Positions 1 through 9,307 are shown, counted from the stretch's first letter. The stretch is 37,251 nucleotides of DNA from Acidimicrobiales bacterium (GCA_030448105.1 JAUJNP010000002.1:1-37251); one strand, 5' to 3'. Program-made: numbers and translations. Notes: generated by a model not told the origin, from the letters alone.

Positions 1-419
1 ACGAGCTGGCTGACCACCACCCGCTCGGTGCCGTTGATGATGAAGGTGCCCTTGTCGGTCATCACCGGGAAGTCCCCCATGAAGACCGTCTGCTCCTTGA
101 TCTCGCCGGTGCTGGCGTTCATGAACCGGGCCCGGACGAAGATCGGGGCCGAGTAGGTCATGTCCTTCTCGCGGCACTCCTCGACGGAGAACTTCGGCTC
201 CGGCCGCAGGTCCTCGTCGTCGGGGTCGAACTCGAGCTCGAGCTGGAGGGTCTCGGTGAAGTCCTTGATCGGGCTGATGTCCCGGAAGGTGTCGGCCAGA
301 CCGTTCTGGAGGAACCAGGCGAACGATGCCCGCTGGATGGCGATGAGGTCAGGCGGTTCGAGGACCTCGTCGAGGTTCGCGAAGGAATAGCGGTCCCGGA
401 GGGTGGAGCGGGAGGGCAC
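1..419 (-). CDS. rpoB: RNA polymerase beta subunit, N-terminal part (runs off the window)
   Basis: This is the beta subunit of the catalytic core of RNA polymerase. About 139 N-terminal residues are visible. They include the early [11 protein letters not shown] segment and the family-typical [20 protein letters not shown] block at the truncated end. I chose the GTG at 419 because GAGGAG lies six bases upstream. In-frame GTGs at 437 and 446 would add a few residues but have no ribosome binding site. It follows rplL by about 260 bases, the standard rplJL-rpoBC order. A promoter candidate and a hairpin lie in that gap, so it may be transcribed both by read-through and independently. Identity is certain; only the start is open. 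Confidence 0.96.
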   Translation of the reverse strand, partial: MPSRSTLRDRYSFANLDEVLEPPDLIAIQRASFAWFLQNGLADTFRDISPIKDFTETLQLELEFDPDDEDLRPEPKFSVEECREKDMTYSAPIFVRARFMNASTGEIKEQTVFMGDFPVMTDKGTFIINGTERVVVSQL

Positions 420-525
420 GGACGACTCCTCGAGCACGGTGATCACGCGTGGACAGCCGTGCTGACCCGCGACTCGCCAGCGTCAAAGTCGACAGGGGCG
501 AAGCGGGCGAGCACGGCAATCGGGC

Positions 526-555
526 ATGCTAGGGGGCGCACGCGGGGAAGAGCAA
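526..555 (-). promoter_or_regulatory. Candidate rpoB promoter
   Basis: On the minus strand TTGCTC (550-555) and TAGCAT (526-531) are separated by 18 bases and lie about 107 bases upstream of the rpoB GTG. The -10 fits the actinobacterial TANNNT pattern; the -35 is a partial match. A start near 519 would give a 5' leader of about 100 bases. This is by-eye recognition only. Confidence 0.4.
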
Positions 556-641
556 CCCCGATCCGGTCGATGAATCGCCGCCCTGCCCACGGGCCGAGCG
601 CCGAGTTGTGCGAGAGGGTAAGGCCGAACCTCACAGTGGTC

Positions 642-666
642 AAGGGTCCGGCCTCAGGCGGCCCTT
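642..666 (-). terminator. Hairpin in the rplL-rpoB gap (attenuator-like)
   Basis: The arms AAGGGCCG and CGGACCCTT pair over about eight base pairs with one bulge, some 15 bases downstream of the rplL stop. No T-run follows, so it is more likely a partial terminator or attenuator than a full stop. In E. coli an attenuator occupies the same gap and sets the r-protein to polymerase ratio; that role here is inference. Confidence 0.35.
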
Positions 667-681
667 GCCGCGCTCCTCAGG

Positions 682-1065
682 TCACTTCAGCTCGACGGTG
701 GCCCCGGCCGCCTCCAGCTGGGCGCGAGCCTTCTCGGCGTCCTCCTTGGAGGCCTTCTCCAGCACCGGCTTGGGCGCGCTGTCCACCAGGTCCTTGGCCT
801 CCTTGAGGCCGAGGTTGGTGAGCGAGCGCACCTCCTTGATCACGTTGATCTTCTTCTCGCCGGCAGCGGTGAGCACCACGTCGAACTCGTCCTGCTCCTC
901 CTCGACCACCGGGGCGTCGGCCCCGCCCGCGGGAGCAGCGGCGGCGGCGGCGACGGGCGCGGCCGCGGTGACGCCGAACTTCTCCTCGAAGTCGCCCAGC
1001 AGCTCGCTGAGCTCGAGGACGGTCATGTTGGCGATGGCGTCGAGGATCTCTTCCTTGGTGGCCAT
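682..1065 (-). CDS. rplL: 50S ribosomal protein L7/L12
   Basis: This is the stalk protein that recruits translational GTPases to the 50S subunit, as dimers bound to L10. The 127 residues are the usual length. An N-terminal dimerisation helix (about 1-35) is followed by an Ala/Pro/Gly-rich hinge (about 36-58) and a C-terminal domain. The latter carries the [20 protein letters not shown] block and the [11 protein letters not shown] end. AGGAG lies seven bases before the ATG. It follows rplJ by one base, consistent with translational coupling in the L10 operon. Confidence 0.98.
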   Translation of the reverse strand: MATKEEILDAIANMTVLELSELLGDFEEKFGVTAAAPVAAAAAAPAGGADAPVVEEEQDEFDVVLTAAGEKKINVIKEVRSLTNLGLKEAKDLVDSAPKPVLEKASKEDAEKARAQLEAAGATVELK

Positions 1066-1066
1066 G

Positions 1067-1744
1067 TCAGCTCTCCTGGGTCGGGGCGGCCGAATCGGCC
1101 GGGGGTTCGGTTGGGTTCTCGTCGGCGGCCGGTTCGGGCGGGGCGTCGGGCTCGCTGGGGGTGTCTTCGGCGGGCGGGGCGTCCTCCGCGGCCGGTGCTT
1201 CGGCGGGCGGGGCTTCGGTCGGGACCCCGCCCTGCTGGTCGATCAGGGCCTTGAGGCCGTAGGCGAGGTTGCGGGGCAGGGCCGCGAGGAGGCCGGCGAA
1301 CTGCTGCATGGGAGCGGCCATGGCTCCGGCCAGGCGGGCCAGGAGCACCTCGCGGGGCTCGACGTCGGCGAGGGCCCGGGCGCCGGCGGCGTCGAGCACC
1401 TTGTCGCCCAGCAGGCCGCCCTTGACCACCAGCGCCGGGTGGGTGCGGGCGAAGTCGCGCAGCGCCTTGGCCACGTTGACGGGATCGCCGGCCACGAAGG
1501 CGATGGCGGTGGGGCCGGTGAGCAACGGGTCGAGCTCGAGGCCGAGGTCGCGGGCGGCGAAGCGCACGAGGGTGTTCTTGTAGATCTTGTACTCGCCGCC
1601 GGCCTCGCGCAGCGAGCGCCGCAGCGCGGCCATGGCGGCCACGTTGAGGCCCCGGTACTCGGTGAGCAGGGCGGCGCCGGCCGCATCGAGGTGTCCGCGC
1701 ACCTCGTCGACGACGGCGACCTTCTCCGGTCGGGGGTTCTCCAT
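1067..1744 (-). CDS. rplJ: 50S ribosomal protein L10 with acidic C-terminal tail
   Basis: L10 is the base of the ribosomal stalk. It binds 23S rRNA and anchors L7/L12 dimers, and usually represses its own operon by binding the leader mRNA. The 225 residues begin MENPRPEK. The start is fixed by GAGGAGGAG a few bases upstream; the frame stays open further 5' only because of high GC. The core (about 1-170) shows the [18 protein letters not shown] and [10 protein letters not shown] motifs. Residues from about 171 form a long Pro/Ala/Glu/Asp-rich tail that ordinary L10 lacks. An L10 leader precedes the gene. Confidence 0.96.
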   Translation of the reverse strand: MENPRPEKVAVVDEVRGHLDAAGAALLTEYRGLNVAAMAALRRSLREAGGEYKIYKNTLVRFAARDLGLELDPLLTGPTAIAFVAGDPVNVAKALRDFARTHPALVVKGGLLGDKVLDAAGARALADVEPREVLLARLAGAMAAPMQQFAGLLAALPRNLAYGLKALIDQQGGVPTEAPPAEAPAAEDAPPAEDTPSEPDAPPEPAADENPTEPPADSAAPTQES

Positions 1745-1784
1745 GGCTCCTCCTCTCTCGGTCCGGAACGGACGACGGGTGCTC

Positions 1785-1890
1785 GCACGCACGCGGGCAC
1801 CCGGGAGAGGACGGCAGAAGCGTCCGCCTCGTCGGGCGGGCCGGGAGGCCCTTACGCACACTCGGTGCACCGGATGTCTTCGGCGAGCAA
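1785..1890 (-). promoter_or_regulatory. Probable L10 (rplJ) mRNA leader
   Basis: In the 256-base rplA-rplJ gap the minus strand reads GCCGAAGACATCCGGTGC, followed by a GTAAGGGCC segment and a GGGCC-TCCC-GGCCC hairpin (core 1824-1884). This resembles the conserved L10 leader to which L10 or L10(L12)4 binds for autoregulation. A weak -10 (TAGGGT, 1913-1918) lies just upstream. The family call rests on remembered consensus; a covariance-model search would settle it. Confidence 0.5.
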
Positions 1891-2000
1891 GCTCGATCGG
1901 TTGTGGCCGGTCACCCTAGCGGCCGGTCACCCCACCGGCGAAACCGTTCTCGGCGCGCTTTGCCCTCGTATCCGGGGCTTGATCGCGCCAGTTTCGGGCC

Positions 2001-2714
2001 TCAGGCCGCGGACTCGTCCTCGGTGGGCTTCAAGCGGGTGGGGTCGGCCTTGACGCCGGGACCCATGGTGGAGGCCAGGGTGATGCGGCGCAGGTAGCGG
2101 CCCTTGGAGGCAGCCGGCTTGGCCCGCTGCAGCTCCTCGAGCACGGCCCGCACGTTGGTCACCAGGTCCTCGGCGGGGAAGCTGGCCTTGCCCACCGGCA
2201 CGTGCACGTTGCCGTACCGGTCGGTGCGGTACTCGACCTTCCCGCCCTTGAACTCGGCCACCGCCCTGGCCACGTCGGGGGTGACGGTGCCGGTCTTGGG
2301 GTTGGGCATGAGGCCCCGGGGCCCCAGCACGCGGCCGAGCCGGCCGACCATGGGCATGAGGTCGGGCGTGGCGATGGCCACGTCGAAGTCGAGCATGCCG
2401 CCCTCCACCGCGGCGGCGAGGTCGTCGGCGCCCACGATGTCGGCGCCGGCCTGGCGGGCCGCCTCGGCGGCCGGGCCGGTGGCGAACACCGCCACCCGCA
2501 CGTCCTTGCCCGTGCCCGCGGGCAGGGCCACGGTGCCCCGCACCATCTGGTCGGCCTTGCGGGGGTCCACACCCAGTCGCACGGCCAGCTCCACGGTCTC
2601 GTCGAAGCCGGCCGAGGCCATGGCCTTGACCAGGTTGACCGCCTCGGGCACCGAGTGGAGGTGGTCCCGGTCGTAGCGCTTGGTCGCGTCGGTGAACCTC
2701 TTGCCCTTCGCCAT
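2001..2714 (-). CDS. rplA: 50S ribosomal protein L1
   Basis: L1 forms the mobile stalk at the ribosomal E site, helps release deacylated tRNA, and in many bacteria represses the L11 operon. The 237-residue length is normal. The signature [20 protein letters not shown] lies in the middle, followed by the [21 protein letters not shown] segment split by a turn. The ATG is preceded by GAGGGAG. It lies 72 bases downstream of rplK, as expected for an L11-L1 pair. The C-terminus carries a short acidic tail. Confidence 0.98.
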   Translation of the reverse strand: MAKGKRFTDATKRYDRDHLHSVPEAVNLVKAMASAGFDETVELAVRLGVDPRKADQMVRGTVALPAGTGKDVRVAVFATGPAAEAARQAGADIVGADDLAAAVEGGMLDFDVAIATPDLMPMVGRLGRVLGPRGLMPNPKTGTVTPDVARAVAEFKGGKVEYRTDRYGNVHVPVGKASFPAEDLVTNVRAVLEELQRAKPAASKGRYLRRITLASTMGPGVKADPTRLKPTEDESAA

Positions 2715-2786
2715 GGTGGCTCCCTCGTTGGTTAGGGCGCCGGGGCGAGGTGCTCCCCTGGTCGCCGGTTCTGGGTTGCGGGTCGG

Positions 2787-3212
2787 TCAGCCGACCTCGA
2801 GGCCCATGGAACGGGCCGTGCCCTCCACCTGCTTGCGGGCGGAGTCGAGGTCGTTGGCGTTGAGGTCGGGCAGCTTCGTCTGGGCGATCTCGGTGATCTG
2901 GTCGGCGGTGACCCGGCCGGCGCTGGTCTTGCCCGGCGCCGGGCTGCCCTTGTCGAGGCCGGCCGCCTCCCGCAGCAGCACCGGGGTGGGCGGCGTCTTG
3001 GTGACGAAGGTGAAGGTGCGGTCCTCGAAGACGGTGATCTCGACCGGGATGATGGTGCCCCGCTGGGCCTCGGTCTGGGCGTTGTAGGCCTTGCAGAAGT
3101 CCATGATGGCAACGCCGTGGGGCCCGAGGGCGGTGCCCACCGGGGGGGCGGGGGTGGCCTGGCCGGCGGGGATCTGGATCTTGACGACGGCCGCGACCCT
3201 CTTCTTGGCCAT
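2787..3212 (-). CDS. rplK: 50S ribosomal protein L11
   Basis: L11 binds the GTPase-associated region of 23S rRNA and supports factor binding and stringent signalling through RelA. The 141 residues match the family length. The N-terminal block [20 protein letters not shown] and the C-terminal rRNA-binding domain are both recognisable. The ATG follows GAGGAG. It sits between nusG and rplA in the standard order. Confidence 0.98.
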   Translation of the reverse strand: MAKKRVAAVVKIQIPAGQATPAPPVGTALGPHGVAIMDFCKAYNAQTEAQRGTIIPVEITVFEDRTFTFVTKTPPTPVLLREAAGLDKGSPAPGKTSAGRVTADQITEIAQTKLPDLNANDLDSARKQVEGTARSMGLEVG

Positions 3213-3261
3213 GGTGGTGCTCCTCGGGCGGGTGGGGGACGGGCGAGCGTAGGCGGGCGGC

Positions 3262-3939
3262 CTACAGCTTCGCCACCTGGGAGAACTCGAGCTCGACGGG
3301 GGTCTCCCGGCCGAAGATGTTGACCAGCACCTTGACCTTCAGCTGGTCCTCGTTGATCTCGACCACCTCACCGGAGAAGTCGGCGAAGGGGCCTTCCTTG
3401 ACCCGCACCGTCTCGTGCACCTCGTACTCCATGCGGGGCCGGCCCTTCTTGGCCAGCGGCTCCTCACCCTCGGGCTTGACCTGGAGGAAGGTCTCGACGT
3501 CGCGCCGGGGCAGTGGCGAAGGCCGGGTGCCCTGGCCCACGAACCCGGTGACGCCTGGGGTGTTGCGGATGACGTACCAGGAGTCGTCGTCGAGGTCGCA
3601 GCGCACGAGGAGGTAGCCGGGGAACATCTTCTTGGCGACCACGACCTTCTTGCCGCCCTTGAACTCGACCACGTCCTCCATGGGGATGACGACCTCGTGG
3701 ATGCGGCCCTCCATGTTCATCGAGGAGGTGCGGGCCTCGAGGTTCTGCTTCACCTTCTTCTCGTAGCCCGACTGGGTGTGCACGACGTACCAGCGCCCGG
3801 GGCGGTCATAAGGGCTCTCGACCGGGGCCGGCTCGTCGAGGAGGTCCTCGGCGTCGATGACCTCGGGCTCGGGCACCTCGCGCTGGGCTGCCTCGGGCTG
3901 GTCGGGGTCGGGTTGGGGGATCGCCGCGACGTCGGTCAT
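3262..3939 (-). CDS. nusG: Transcription termination/antitermination factor NusG
   Basis: NusG binds RNA polymerase and couples it to Rho or to the ribosome. After an acidic, Pro-rich N-terminal extension of about 48 residues comes the NGN domain, starting [20 protein letters not shown] and including FPGYLLV. A linker and a C-terminal KOW domain follow ([19 protein letters not shown]). I chose the ATG at 3939 because it overlaps the secE stop in an ATGA arrangement; a GTG at 3951 is the alternative. Acidic N-terminal extensions are common in actinobacterial NusG. Confidence 0.97.
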   Translation of the reverse strand: MTDVAAIPQPDPDQPEAAQREVPEPEVIDAEDLLDEPAPVESPYDRPGRWYVVHTQSGYEKKVKQNLEARTSSMNMEGRIHEVVIPMEDVVEFKGGKKVVVAKKMFPGYLLVRCDLDDDSWYVIRNTPGVTGFVGQGTRPSPLPRRDVETFLQVKPEGEEPLAKKGRPRMEYEVHETVRVKEGPFADFSGEVVEINEDQLKVKVLVNIFGRETPVELEFSQVAKL

Positions 3940-4235
3940 TCGAAGATCCACAGGACGGCCTTGCCCATGCCCAGGTCGAGCCCGGCGATGGCGGCGGTGA
4001 GCACGATCAGGGTGATGAAGACGATGATCGAGTAGTTGATCGTCTCGCTCCTGGTGGGCCAGGCGACCTTGCGCAGCTCGGCCCGGACCTCCTTCACGAA
4101 GACCGTCGGCGGGGTGCGCTTCTCCTTGGGCCGGGGCGCGGGCGGGGCCGTCTTGCGGGCCGCCTTGGGCTCGCCGTCGGCGCCCAGCTGGCCTTGGCGC
4201 TGGAGCAGTCGCTTGGTTTCTCGGTTCATGGCCAT
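3936..4235 (-). CDS. secE: Preprotein translocase subunit SecE
   Basis: SecE is the small subunit that clamps SecY in the Sec translocon. The 99-residue protein has a basic, Pro/Ala-rich cytoplasmic N-terminus. It then has the family motif VKEVRAELRKVAWPTRSE and one membrane segment near residues 68-90, the single-TM form usual in Gram-positives. The frame is open through the upstream tRNA gene, so the start must be internal. The ATG at 4235 (MAMNRETK) has AGGTG six bases upstream; 4229 is an alternative. It is coupled to nusG by a 4-base overlap. Confidence 0.95.
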   Translation of the reverse strand: MAMNRETKRLLQRQGQLGADGEPKAARKTAPPAPRPKEKRTPPTVFVKEVRAELRKVAWPTRSETINYSIIVFITLIVLTAAIAGLDLGMGKAVLWIFE

Positions 4236-4274
4236 GACGGCACCTGGTACGGGCGAGGGGAACGGGTCGGGGAG

Positions 4275-4347
4275 CAGGGCAGGAGGGACTCGAACCCCCA
4301 ACCTACGGTTTTGGAGACCGTTGCTCTGCCAGTTGAGCTACTGCCCT
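4275..4347 (-). tRNA. tRNA-Trp (CCA anticodon)
   Basis: The cloverleaf is complete. The acceptor pairs AGGGCAG with CTGCCCT, the T-arm contains GGTTCGAGTCC, and the anticodon loop is CTCCAAA with anticodon CCA. The 3' CCA is not encoded. The tRNA-Trp/secE/nusG order is characteristic of bacteria. A TAGCGT -10 candidate (4366-4371) lies about 19 bases upstream of the mature 5' end. Confidence 0.97.
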
Positions 4348-4594
4348 CGGGGGAACGACGTCCCGACGCTAGCAGAGGGCCCCCTCCGCGCCGCTCGGGC
4401 AAGCAGGCGTCGCTCGGAATGGAGAACCGCCCCGCCCGCCCGAAGGGCAACGTGAAAAGAAGGATAGGCCGTCACTTCCATCTACGACATTGAGGAGCCA
4501 TGCTCGGCACGTCCGTCGCATTGGGAACCTCTAGGGGCGAACCGACAGGAGGAGCGGGCCGTCGGGGATGATCGTCTCCGGGGTGGCGACGGGC
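4348..4594. other. Gap between tRNA-Trp and the anti-sigma gene
   Basis: These 247 bases hold the tRNA-Trp promoter candidate at their low end. Bases about 4450-4500 are slightly more A/T-rich than the surroundings. I see no convincing small ORF, RNA or terminator in the rest. Confidence 0.4.
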
Positions 4595-4960
4595 TCAGCC
4601 GGCGAGGGGAAGGCGGGCGCGGCGGGAGCGGGTGGTGAGGACGATGGCTCCCGCCGCGCCGGCGGCGGTGGCGGCGGCCAGGCCCCCCAGGTAGGCGGCC
4701 CGGCGGCCGCCGAGGAGCGAGCGCACGGCGTGGCGCTCGCCGGCCTCCTCCACGGAGGCCAGGATGTCGGCCAGGAGGCCGGGCGCCGGCTCCAGCACCT
4801 CGGTGCGAAGGGCATGCAGCGCCCGCAGCAGGCGGCGGTACTGCACCAGCTCGGCCTGGCAACGCAGGCACTGGCCCACGTGGCGCCGGGTGGCCCGATC
4901 GAGGGCGTCGGCCCCGCCCTCGGCGGCGGCCAGCACGTCGGCCACGTCGTCACACCGCAT
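4595..4960 (-). CDS. Zinc-binding anti-sigma factor (ZAS type)
   Basis: This probably sequesters the sigma factor encoded just upstream. The 121-residue protein starts MRCDDVADVLAAAEGG. It carries the H-x3-C-x2-C signature of zinc anti-sigma domains (RHVGQCLRCQAEL, near residues 26-34). A linker helix and one Ala-rich membrane segment near residues 92-110 follow, then a short basic tail, which suggests membrane anchoring. The ATG overlaps the sigma gene end by 11 bases and has GAGGAGG upstream. The frame is open further 5', but that would extend into the sigma gene. The function is inferred from motif and pairing. Confidence 0.85.
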   Translation of the reverse strand: MRCDDVADVLAAAEGGADALDRATRRHVGQCLRCQAELVQYRRLLRALHALRTEVLEPAPGLLADILASVEEAGERHAVRSLLGGRRAAYLGGLAAATAAGAAGAIVLTTRSRRARLPLAG

Positions 4961-5570
4961 CGGCCCGGCCCTCCTCGTGCTCGGGCGCGCCGGCCGTCGT
5001 CGGGAAGAGCTGCTCACGCAGCTTGCGCCGGGCCCGGTGCAGCCTCACCTTCGCCGCCGACTCCGAGATGCCCAGCTCGGCGGCGATGGCCTCGTGGGGC
5101 AGGTCGTAGACGTCGCGCAGCACCACGACGGCCCGCAGCCGGGGCGGAAGCGCCTCGAGGGCGGCCTTGAGCCGGTCCCGCAGCTCCCCGCTGGCCGCGC
5201 TCAACTGGGGATCATGGTCCGCGCGCTCGTCGAGCAGGGCGCCCTCCTCGTCGAGCTCCTCGTGGCGGTGGCGAGCCCGCCGGCTGAGCTGGTTGGCGGC
5301 GCAGTTGGCGGTGATGCGGTAGAGCCAGGTGGTGAACTGGGCGTCGCCCCGGAACCGCTTGAGGCCCTTGTAGGCGCGGAGGTAGGACTCCTGCACCACG
5401 TCCCGGGCGTCCTCCTCGTCGTTGGTGAGGCGGAGCGCGAGCGTGTACGAGTCGACGTAAGTGGCTTGCACCAGTTCCTCGAACGCCTGCTGGTCGCCCC
5501 CTTTGGCGAGGGCCACCAGGTCGGCCAGGTCGGCCGGCATCGCCGGGTCAGACCGGCGAGGGGTGGGCAC
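4950..5570 (-). CDS. ECF-family RNA polymerase sigma factor
   Basis: This directs RNA polymerase to a stress-type regulon. The 206-residue protein has region 2 (about 15-95) with DVVQESYLRAYKGLKRF and FTTWLYRITANCAANQLSRR, which match the ECF core-binding and -10 recognition helices. Region 4 (about 135-185) includes LPPRLRAVVVLRDVYDLPHE and a helix-turn-helix ending ESAAKVRLHRARRKLRE. No extra domain is visible. The GTG at 5570 has TAGGT upstream and follows the rpmG stop by six bases; the ATG at 5540 is an alternative. The downstream zinc anti-sigma gene overlaps it, so the pair is probably autoregulated. Which ECF group it belongs to cannot be settled by eye. Confidence 0.9.
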   Translation of the reverse strand: MPTPRRSDPAMPADLADLVALAKGGDQQAFEELVQATYVDSYTLALRLTNDEEDARDVVQESYLRAYKGLKRFRGDAQFTTWLYRITANCAANQLSRRARHRHEELDEEGALLDERADHDPQLSAASGELRDRLKAALEALPPRLRAVVVLRDVYDLPHEAIAAELGISESAAKVRLHRARRKLREQLFPTTAGAPEHEEGRADAV

Positions 5571-5576
5571 GGTTAC

Positions 5577-5741
5577 CTACCGGGTCTCCTTGTGGAGCGT
5601 GTGGGCACGCTCCCAACGGCAGTACTTCTTCATCTCGATGCGCTCGCGGTCGTTGAGCTTGTTCTTCTTGGTGATGTAGTTGCGCCGCTTGCAGGTGGTG
5701 CACTCGAGGGTCACCTTCACGCGCTTGTCGTTGCGGGCCAT
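5577..5741 (-). CDS. rpmG: 50S ribosomal protein L33, incomplete zinc site
   Basis: This short gene encodes 54 residues starting [21 protein letters not shown]33 is a small 50S protein near the E site. The first CxxC pair (Cys14, Cys17) is present. The second knuckle reads [15 protein letters not shown], with Cys41 kept and the usual partner three residues later replaced by Glu44. The protein is thus between the zinc-binding C+ and the C- types. AGGAA lies just before the ATG. It sits 12 bases after tuf, the common actinobacterial neighbourhood of L33. Confidence 0.93.
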   Translation of the reverse strand: MARNDKRVKVTLECTTCKRRNYITKKNKLNDRERIEMKKYCRWERAHTLHKETR

Positions 5742-5753
5742 CGTTCCTCGTCT

Positions 5754-6940
<1,187 letters not shown>

Positions 6941-6966
6941 CGGGTCTCTCTCCTATTTGGTCGGAC

Positions 6967-7043
6967 TGGTAGCGGCGGTCGGGTTCGAACCGACGACCTC
7001 TCGATTATGAGCCGAGCGCTCTCACCAACTGAGCTACGCCGCC
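6967..7043 (-). tRNA. tRNA-Met (CAT anticodon), elongator type
   Basis: The acceptor pairs GGCGGCG with CGCCGCT (a terminal G-T pair), the T-arm is GTCGG-TTCGAAC-CCGAC, and the anticodon loop is CTCATAA. A 3' CCA is encoded (6967-6969). It lacks the C1-A72 mismatch and the three G-C pairs of initiator tRNA, so elongator Met is likelier. A CAT anticodon could also be lysidine-modified tRNA-Ile; sequence alone does not exclude this. Confidence 0.92.
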
Positions 7044-7066
7044 ACGATCGGGACGATCGGCTGGCG

Positions 7067-7139
7067 AGCCTCCTGTGGGAATCGAACCCACGACCTTTTC
7101 CTTACCATGGAAACGCTCTGCCGACTGAGCTAAGGAGGC
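7067..7139 (-). tRNA. tRNA-Thr (GGT anticodon)
   Basis: The acceptor pairs GCCTCCT with AGGAGGC, the T-arm is GTGGG-TTCGATT-CCCAC, and the anticodon stem TTTCC/GGAAA encloses ATGGTAA. The 3' CCA is not encoded. It lies upstream of tRNA-Met and tuf, the usual tRNA-Thr/tRNA-Met/tuf order. Confidence 0.96.
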
Positions 7140-7264
7140 ACCGCACCCGCCGCCGGGGGCGGCCGGTGACCGGCGGACCATACTACCCGGGCCGCCCCAG
7201 CCCTCCCCAAACCCCCGCCCGCCGCCTGCGCTCAACCCGCCCGGCCCGGTGCCGACAGGATGGC

Positions 7265-8332
7265 GTGCGGTTGGAGCGGGTGGTCATGGACGGCGAAGAG
7301 GGGCCCTTCTCGCTGGCGCTCCACCCCCGCCTGACGGTGATCGCCGGGTTGGGGGAGGCCGAGCGCGAACGCCTGTGTGGCGAGCTCATCGGCGCACTGG
7401 GGGTCGGCCGCCCCGGGGTGCACGCGGAGGTGGTCGACGACCACGGGCGCCACCTCGGCGTGTTCCGGCCCGAAGGTGCCCGCCATCGGGTCGTCGATCT
7501 CGACGAAGGGGTGGATGTGAGCGACCGCTACCGCGGCGCCACCGGCGATCTCGATCTGCTGGCGGTGGAGGGCATCGACGCCCCCAGGGCACAGCAGGCC
7601 CTGCGCCTCGCCCGCGGCGACCTGGCCCGGGCGAGCACGGGCGAGGACCCCGTGTGCCGTCTGGCCGAGGTCGGCCAGTCCGACCTCTGGGCGGCCGCCG
7701 CGGCAGTCCAGGTGGCGGTCCAGGTGGCGGCCGAGGGGTCGGCGGCATCAAGCGGCCCGGCCGGGTCGGCCGGCCCGGAGGTGACGAACGCGGCCGAGGA
7801 TCGCCCCGAGCGGCGGAGCCGGTACGGCTGGTTCGGCAGCCGTCGATCCCGGGCCGAAGCAACCGGGGGAGACGACGGGGCCCGGGCCGCCGAACGCCGG
7901 TGGGCCGGGGTCGCCGGTGAGGTCAGCGTCGATTGGGCCCTCGCCCACCGCGAGGTCATCACCGCCGCCGCCCGCCTGTGCCAGGACCTGCACAGCCTCG
8001 ACACCATGTCGGCCACCGCCCCGGCGGTGGACACCAAGGCCACCAGCGACCTGGTGTCCACTCTGGTCGGGCGCATGGTGCTCAGCCGGGCGCTCGGGGC
8101 GTCCCGGGAGAGCTTCCCCCTCCTCCTCGACGACCCCTTCGTGGGCCTGGGCGCCACCGTGAAGCCGCCGTTGCTGGAGCTGCTCGGCCGGACCGCCGGC
8201 AACCCCCAGGCCGTCCTCTTGACCGGCGACGAGGACGTCGCCTCCTGGGCTCGCCTCGAGGTCCTCACCGGTGAGCTCAGCCTGCTTGAGCCGACCTTGC
8301 CGCTCCCGGTGTCAGCCGGCGCCAGGGTCTGA
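7265..8332 (+). CDS. Hypothetical protein with degenerate SMC/ABC-type ATPase features
   Basis: I do not recognise a named family. The 355-residue protein starts at a GTG with AGGA four bases upstream; the frame is open further 5' but runs through tRNA genes. The N-terminus (RLERVVMDGEEGPFSLALHP, then LTVIAGLGEAERERL) lies where SMC/RecF-like proteins have a beta-strand and P-loop, but no GKS/T is present. A low-complexity, Ala-rich then basic centre follows. Near residue 285 FPLLLDDPFVGLG resembles a Walker B/D-loop pair, followed by VLLTGDEDVASW, like the end of an SMC-type ATPase. This may be an ATPase fold that has lost nucleotide binding. It is transcribed away from the tRNA/tuf cluster. 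Confidence 0.75.
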   Translation: MRLERVVMDGEEGPFSLALHPRLTVIAGLGEAERERLCGELIGALGVGRPGVHAEVVDDHGRHLGVFRPEGARHRVVDLDEGVDVSDRYRGATGDLDLLAVEGIDAPRAQQALRLARGDLARASTGEDPVCRLAEVGQSDLWAAAAAVQVAVQVAAEGSAASSGPAGSAGPEVTNAAEDRPERRSRYGWFGSRRSRAEATGGDDGARAAERRWAGVAGEVSVDWALAHREVITAAARLCQDLHSLDTMSATAPAVDTKATSDLVSTLVGRMVLSRALGASRESFPLLLDDPFVGLGATVKPPLLELLGRTAGNPQAVLLTGDEDVASWARLEVLTGELSLLEPTLPLPVSAGARV

Positions 8333-8374
8333 CCGGCTTCATCCCTCGCGCCGGGGGCTCCTACGCTCGGGCGG

Positions 8375-8875
8375 GTGTCCGAGCCGCTCGACGTGCGCCT
8401 GGCGGGACCGGAGGACGCGCCGGCGATCCTGGCCATCTACAACCGTGAGGTCACCGGCTCCACCGTCACCTTCGACATGGTGCCCCGCACCCTGGCCGAA
8501 CAGCACGAGTGGCTGGCGGCCCGTTCCGGCGCCCATGCCGCCGTGGTCGCCGTCGAGGACGGGCGGGTCGTCGGTTTCGGGTCTCTCTCGCCCTACCGCG
8601 ACCGGCCCGCCTACAGCACCACCGTGGAGGACTCGGTGTACGTCGACCCAACGTGCCAGGGCAGGGGCGTGGGCCGGGCCCTGCTGGGCGAGCTGGTCCG
8701 CCTGGCCACCGCCCACGGCTTCCACGCCATGATGGCGCGGGTGGTCGACGGCCACGAGGCCTCCATCGCCCTGCACCGGGCCTGCGGCTTCGAGCTGATC
8801 GGGGTGGAGCGCGAGGTGGGACGGAAGTTCGGCCGCTGGCTCGACGTGGCCCTCATGCAGCGGCTGCTCAGCTGA
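8375..8875 (+). CDS. GNAT N-acetyltransferase, PAT/MnaT-like
   Basis: The 166-residue protein is a single GNAT domain. VRLAGPEDAPAILAIYNREV starts the fold, and motif A is VYVDPTCQGRGVGRALLGEL with the QxxGxG acetyl-CoA loop. The C-terminal half has HEASIALHRACGFELIG, typical of the phosphinothricin/methionine-sulfone acetyltransferase group. That group acetylates small amines, but specificity cannot be read from sequence. There is no ribosome binding site. TACGCT (8362-8367) ends seven bases before the GTG, so the mRNA may be leaderless. Confidence 0.92.
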   Translation: MSEPLDVRLAGPEDAPAILAIYNREVTGSTVTFDMVPRTLAEQHEWLAARSGAHAAVVAVEDGRVVGFGSLSPYRDRPAYSTTVEDSVYVDPTCQGRGVGRALLGELVRLATAHGFHAMMARVVDGHEASIALHRACGFELIGVEREVGRKFGRWLDVALMQRLLS

Positions 8876-8890
8876 GGGGCGCCCGCCGCC

Positions 8891-9307
8891 TCAGCACTTG
8901 CCGTCCTCGACGGTGGTGTCCTCGCCCGATTCGGGCACGGTGACGCAGGCCGATCCATCGCTGACCTCGAACTGGACCTTGCCGTCGTCGTCCATCCCGT
9001 CGCCGTCGCCGTCCTCGATGCCGCTGACCTCGGGATCGCCCGGCAGGTCCTTGGCGTTCTCGGTGAGCACGTCGACGGAGCGGAGGCCCTTGTCGTCGCC
9101 GGCGTCGTCGGCCTTGAGGGCACCGCGGAACGCCTCCGCGGCGGACCGGGCAGCGGCGTCGCCGGTGGCGTCCTCGGCGTCTTCCCTGGCCGACTCGGCT
9201 GCGTCCCTGGCCTTGTCCTGGGTGTCCTCGGAACAGGCGCCCAGCACCAGCACGGACGCGAAGAGGACGGCCAGCAGGCGGGGCACGACCGGCAACCGGG
9301 CGCTCAC
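8891..9307 (-). CDS. Putative secreted lipoprotein, acidic
   Basis: The 138-residue protein begins at a GTG. It has a lipoprotein signal: a basic start, a hydrophobic core LLAVLFASVLVLGAC, and the lipobox cysteine at residue 25. An Ala/Glu/Asp-rich stretch follows the cysteine, then a C-terminal region with GIEDGDGDGMDDDGKVQFEV. That looks like an Asp-rich, possibly calcium-binding, segment. The C-terminal half also carries two cysteines, in SACVTV and at the very end. No named family is recognised. The start overlaps the stop of the small membrane protein gene upstream (GTGA), so the two are probably translated together. Confidence 0.75.
   Translation of the reverse strand: MSARLPVVPRLLAVLFASVLVLGACSEDTQDKARDAAESAREDAEDATGDAAARSAAEAFRGALKADDAGDDKGLRSVDVLTENAKDLPGDPEVSGIEDGDGDGMDDDGKVQFEVSDGSACVTVPESGEDTTVEDGKC

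Noticed and set aside
4531..4594. Extension of the anti-sigma factor in another frame, ending LLLSVRP
   Set aside because: The annotated frame has the complete zinc motif, one membrane helix and a basic tail with a proper stop; no frameshift is needed.
8375..8875. Calling the GNAT gene a phosphinothricin resistance gene
   Set aside because: The subfamily acetylates several small amines; substrate cannot be inferred from these motifs.
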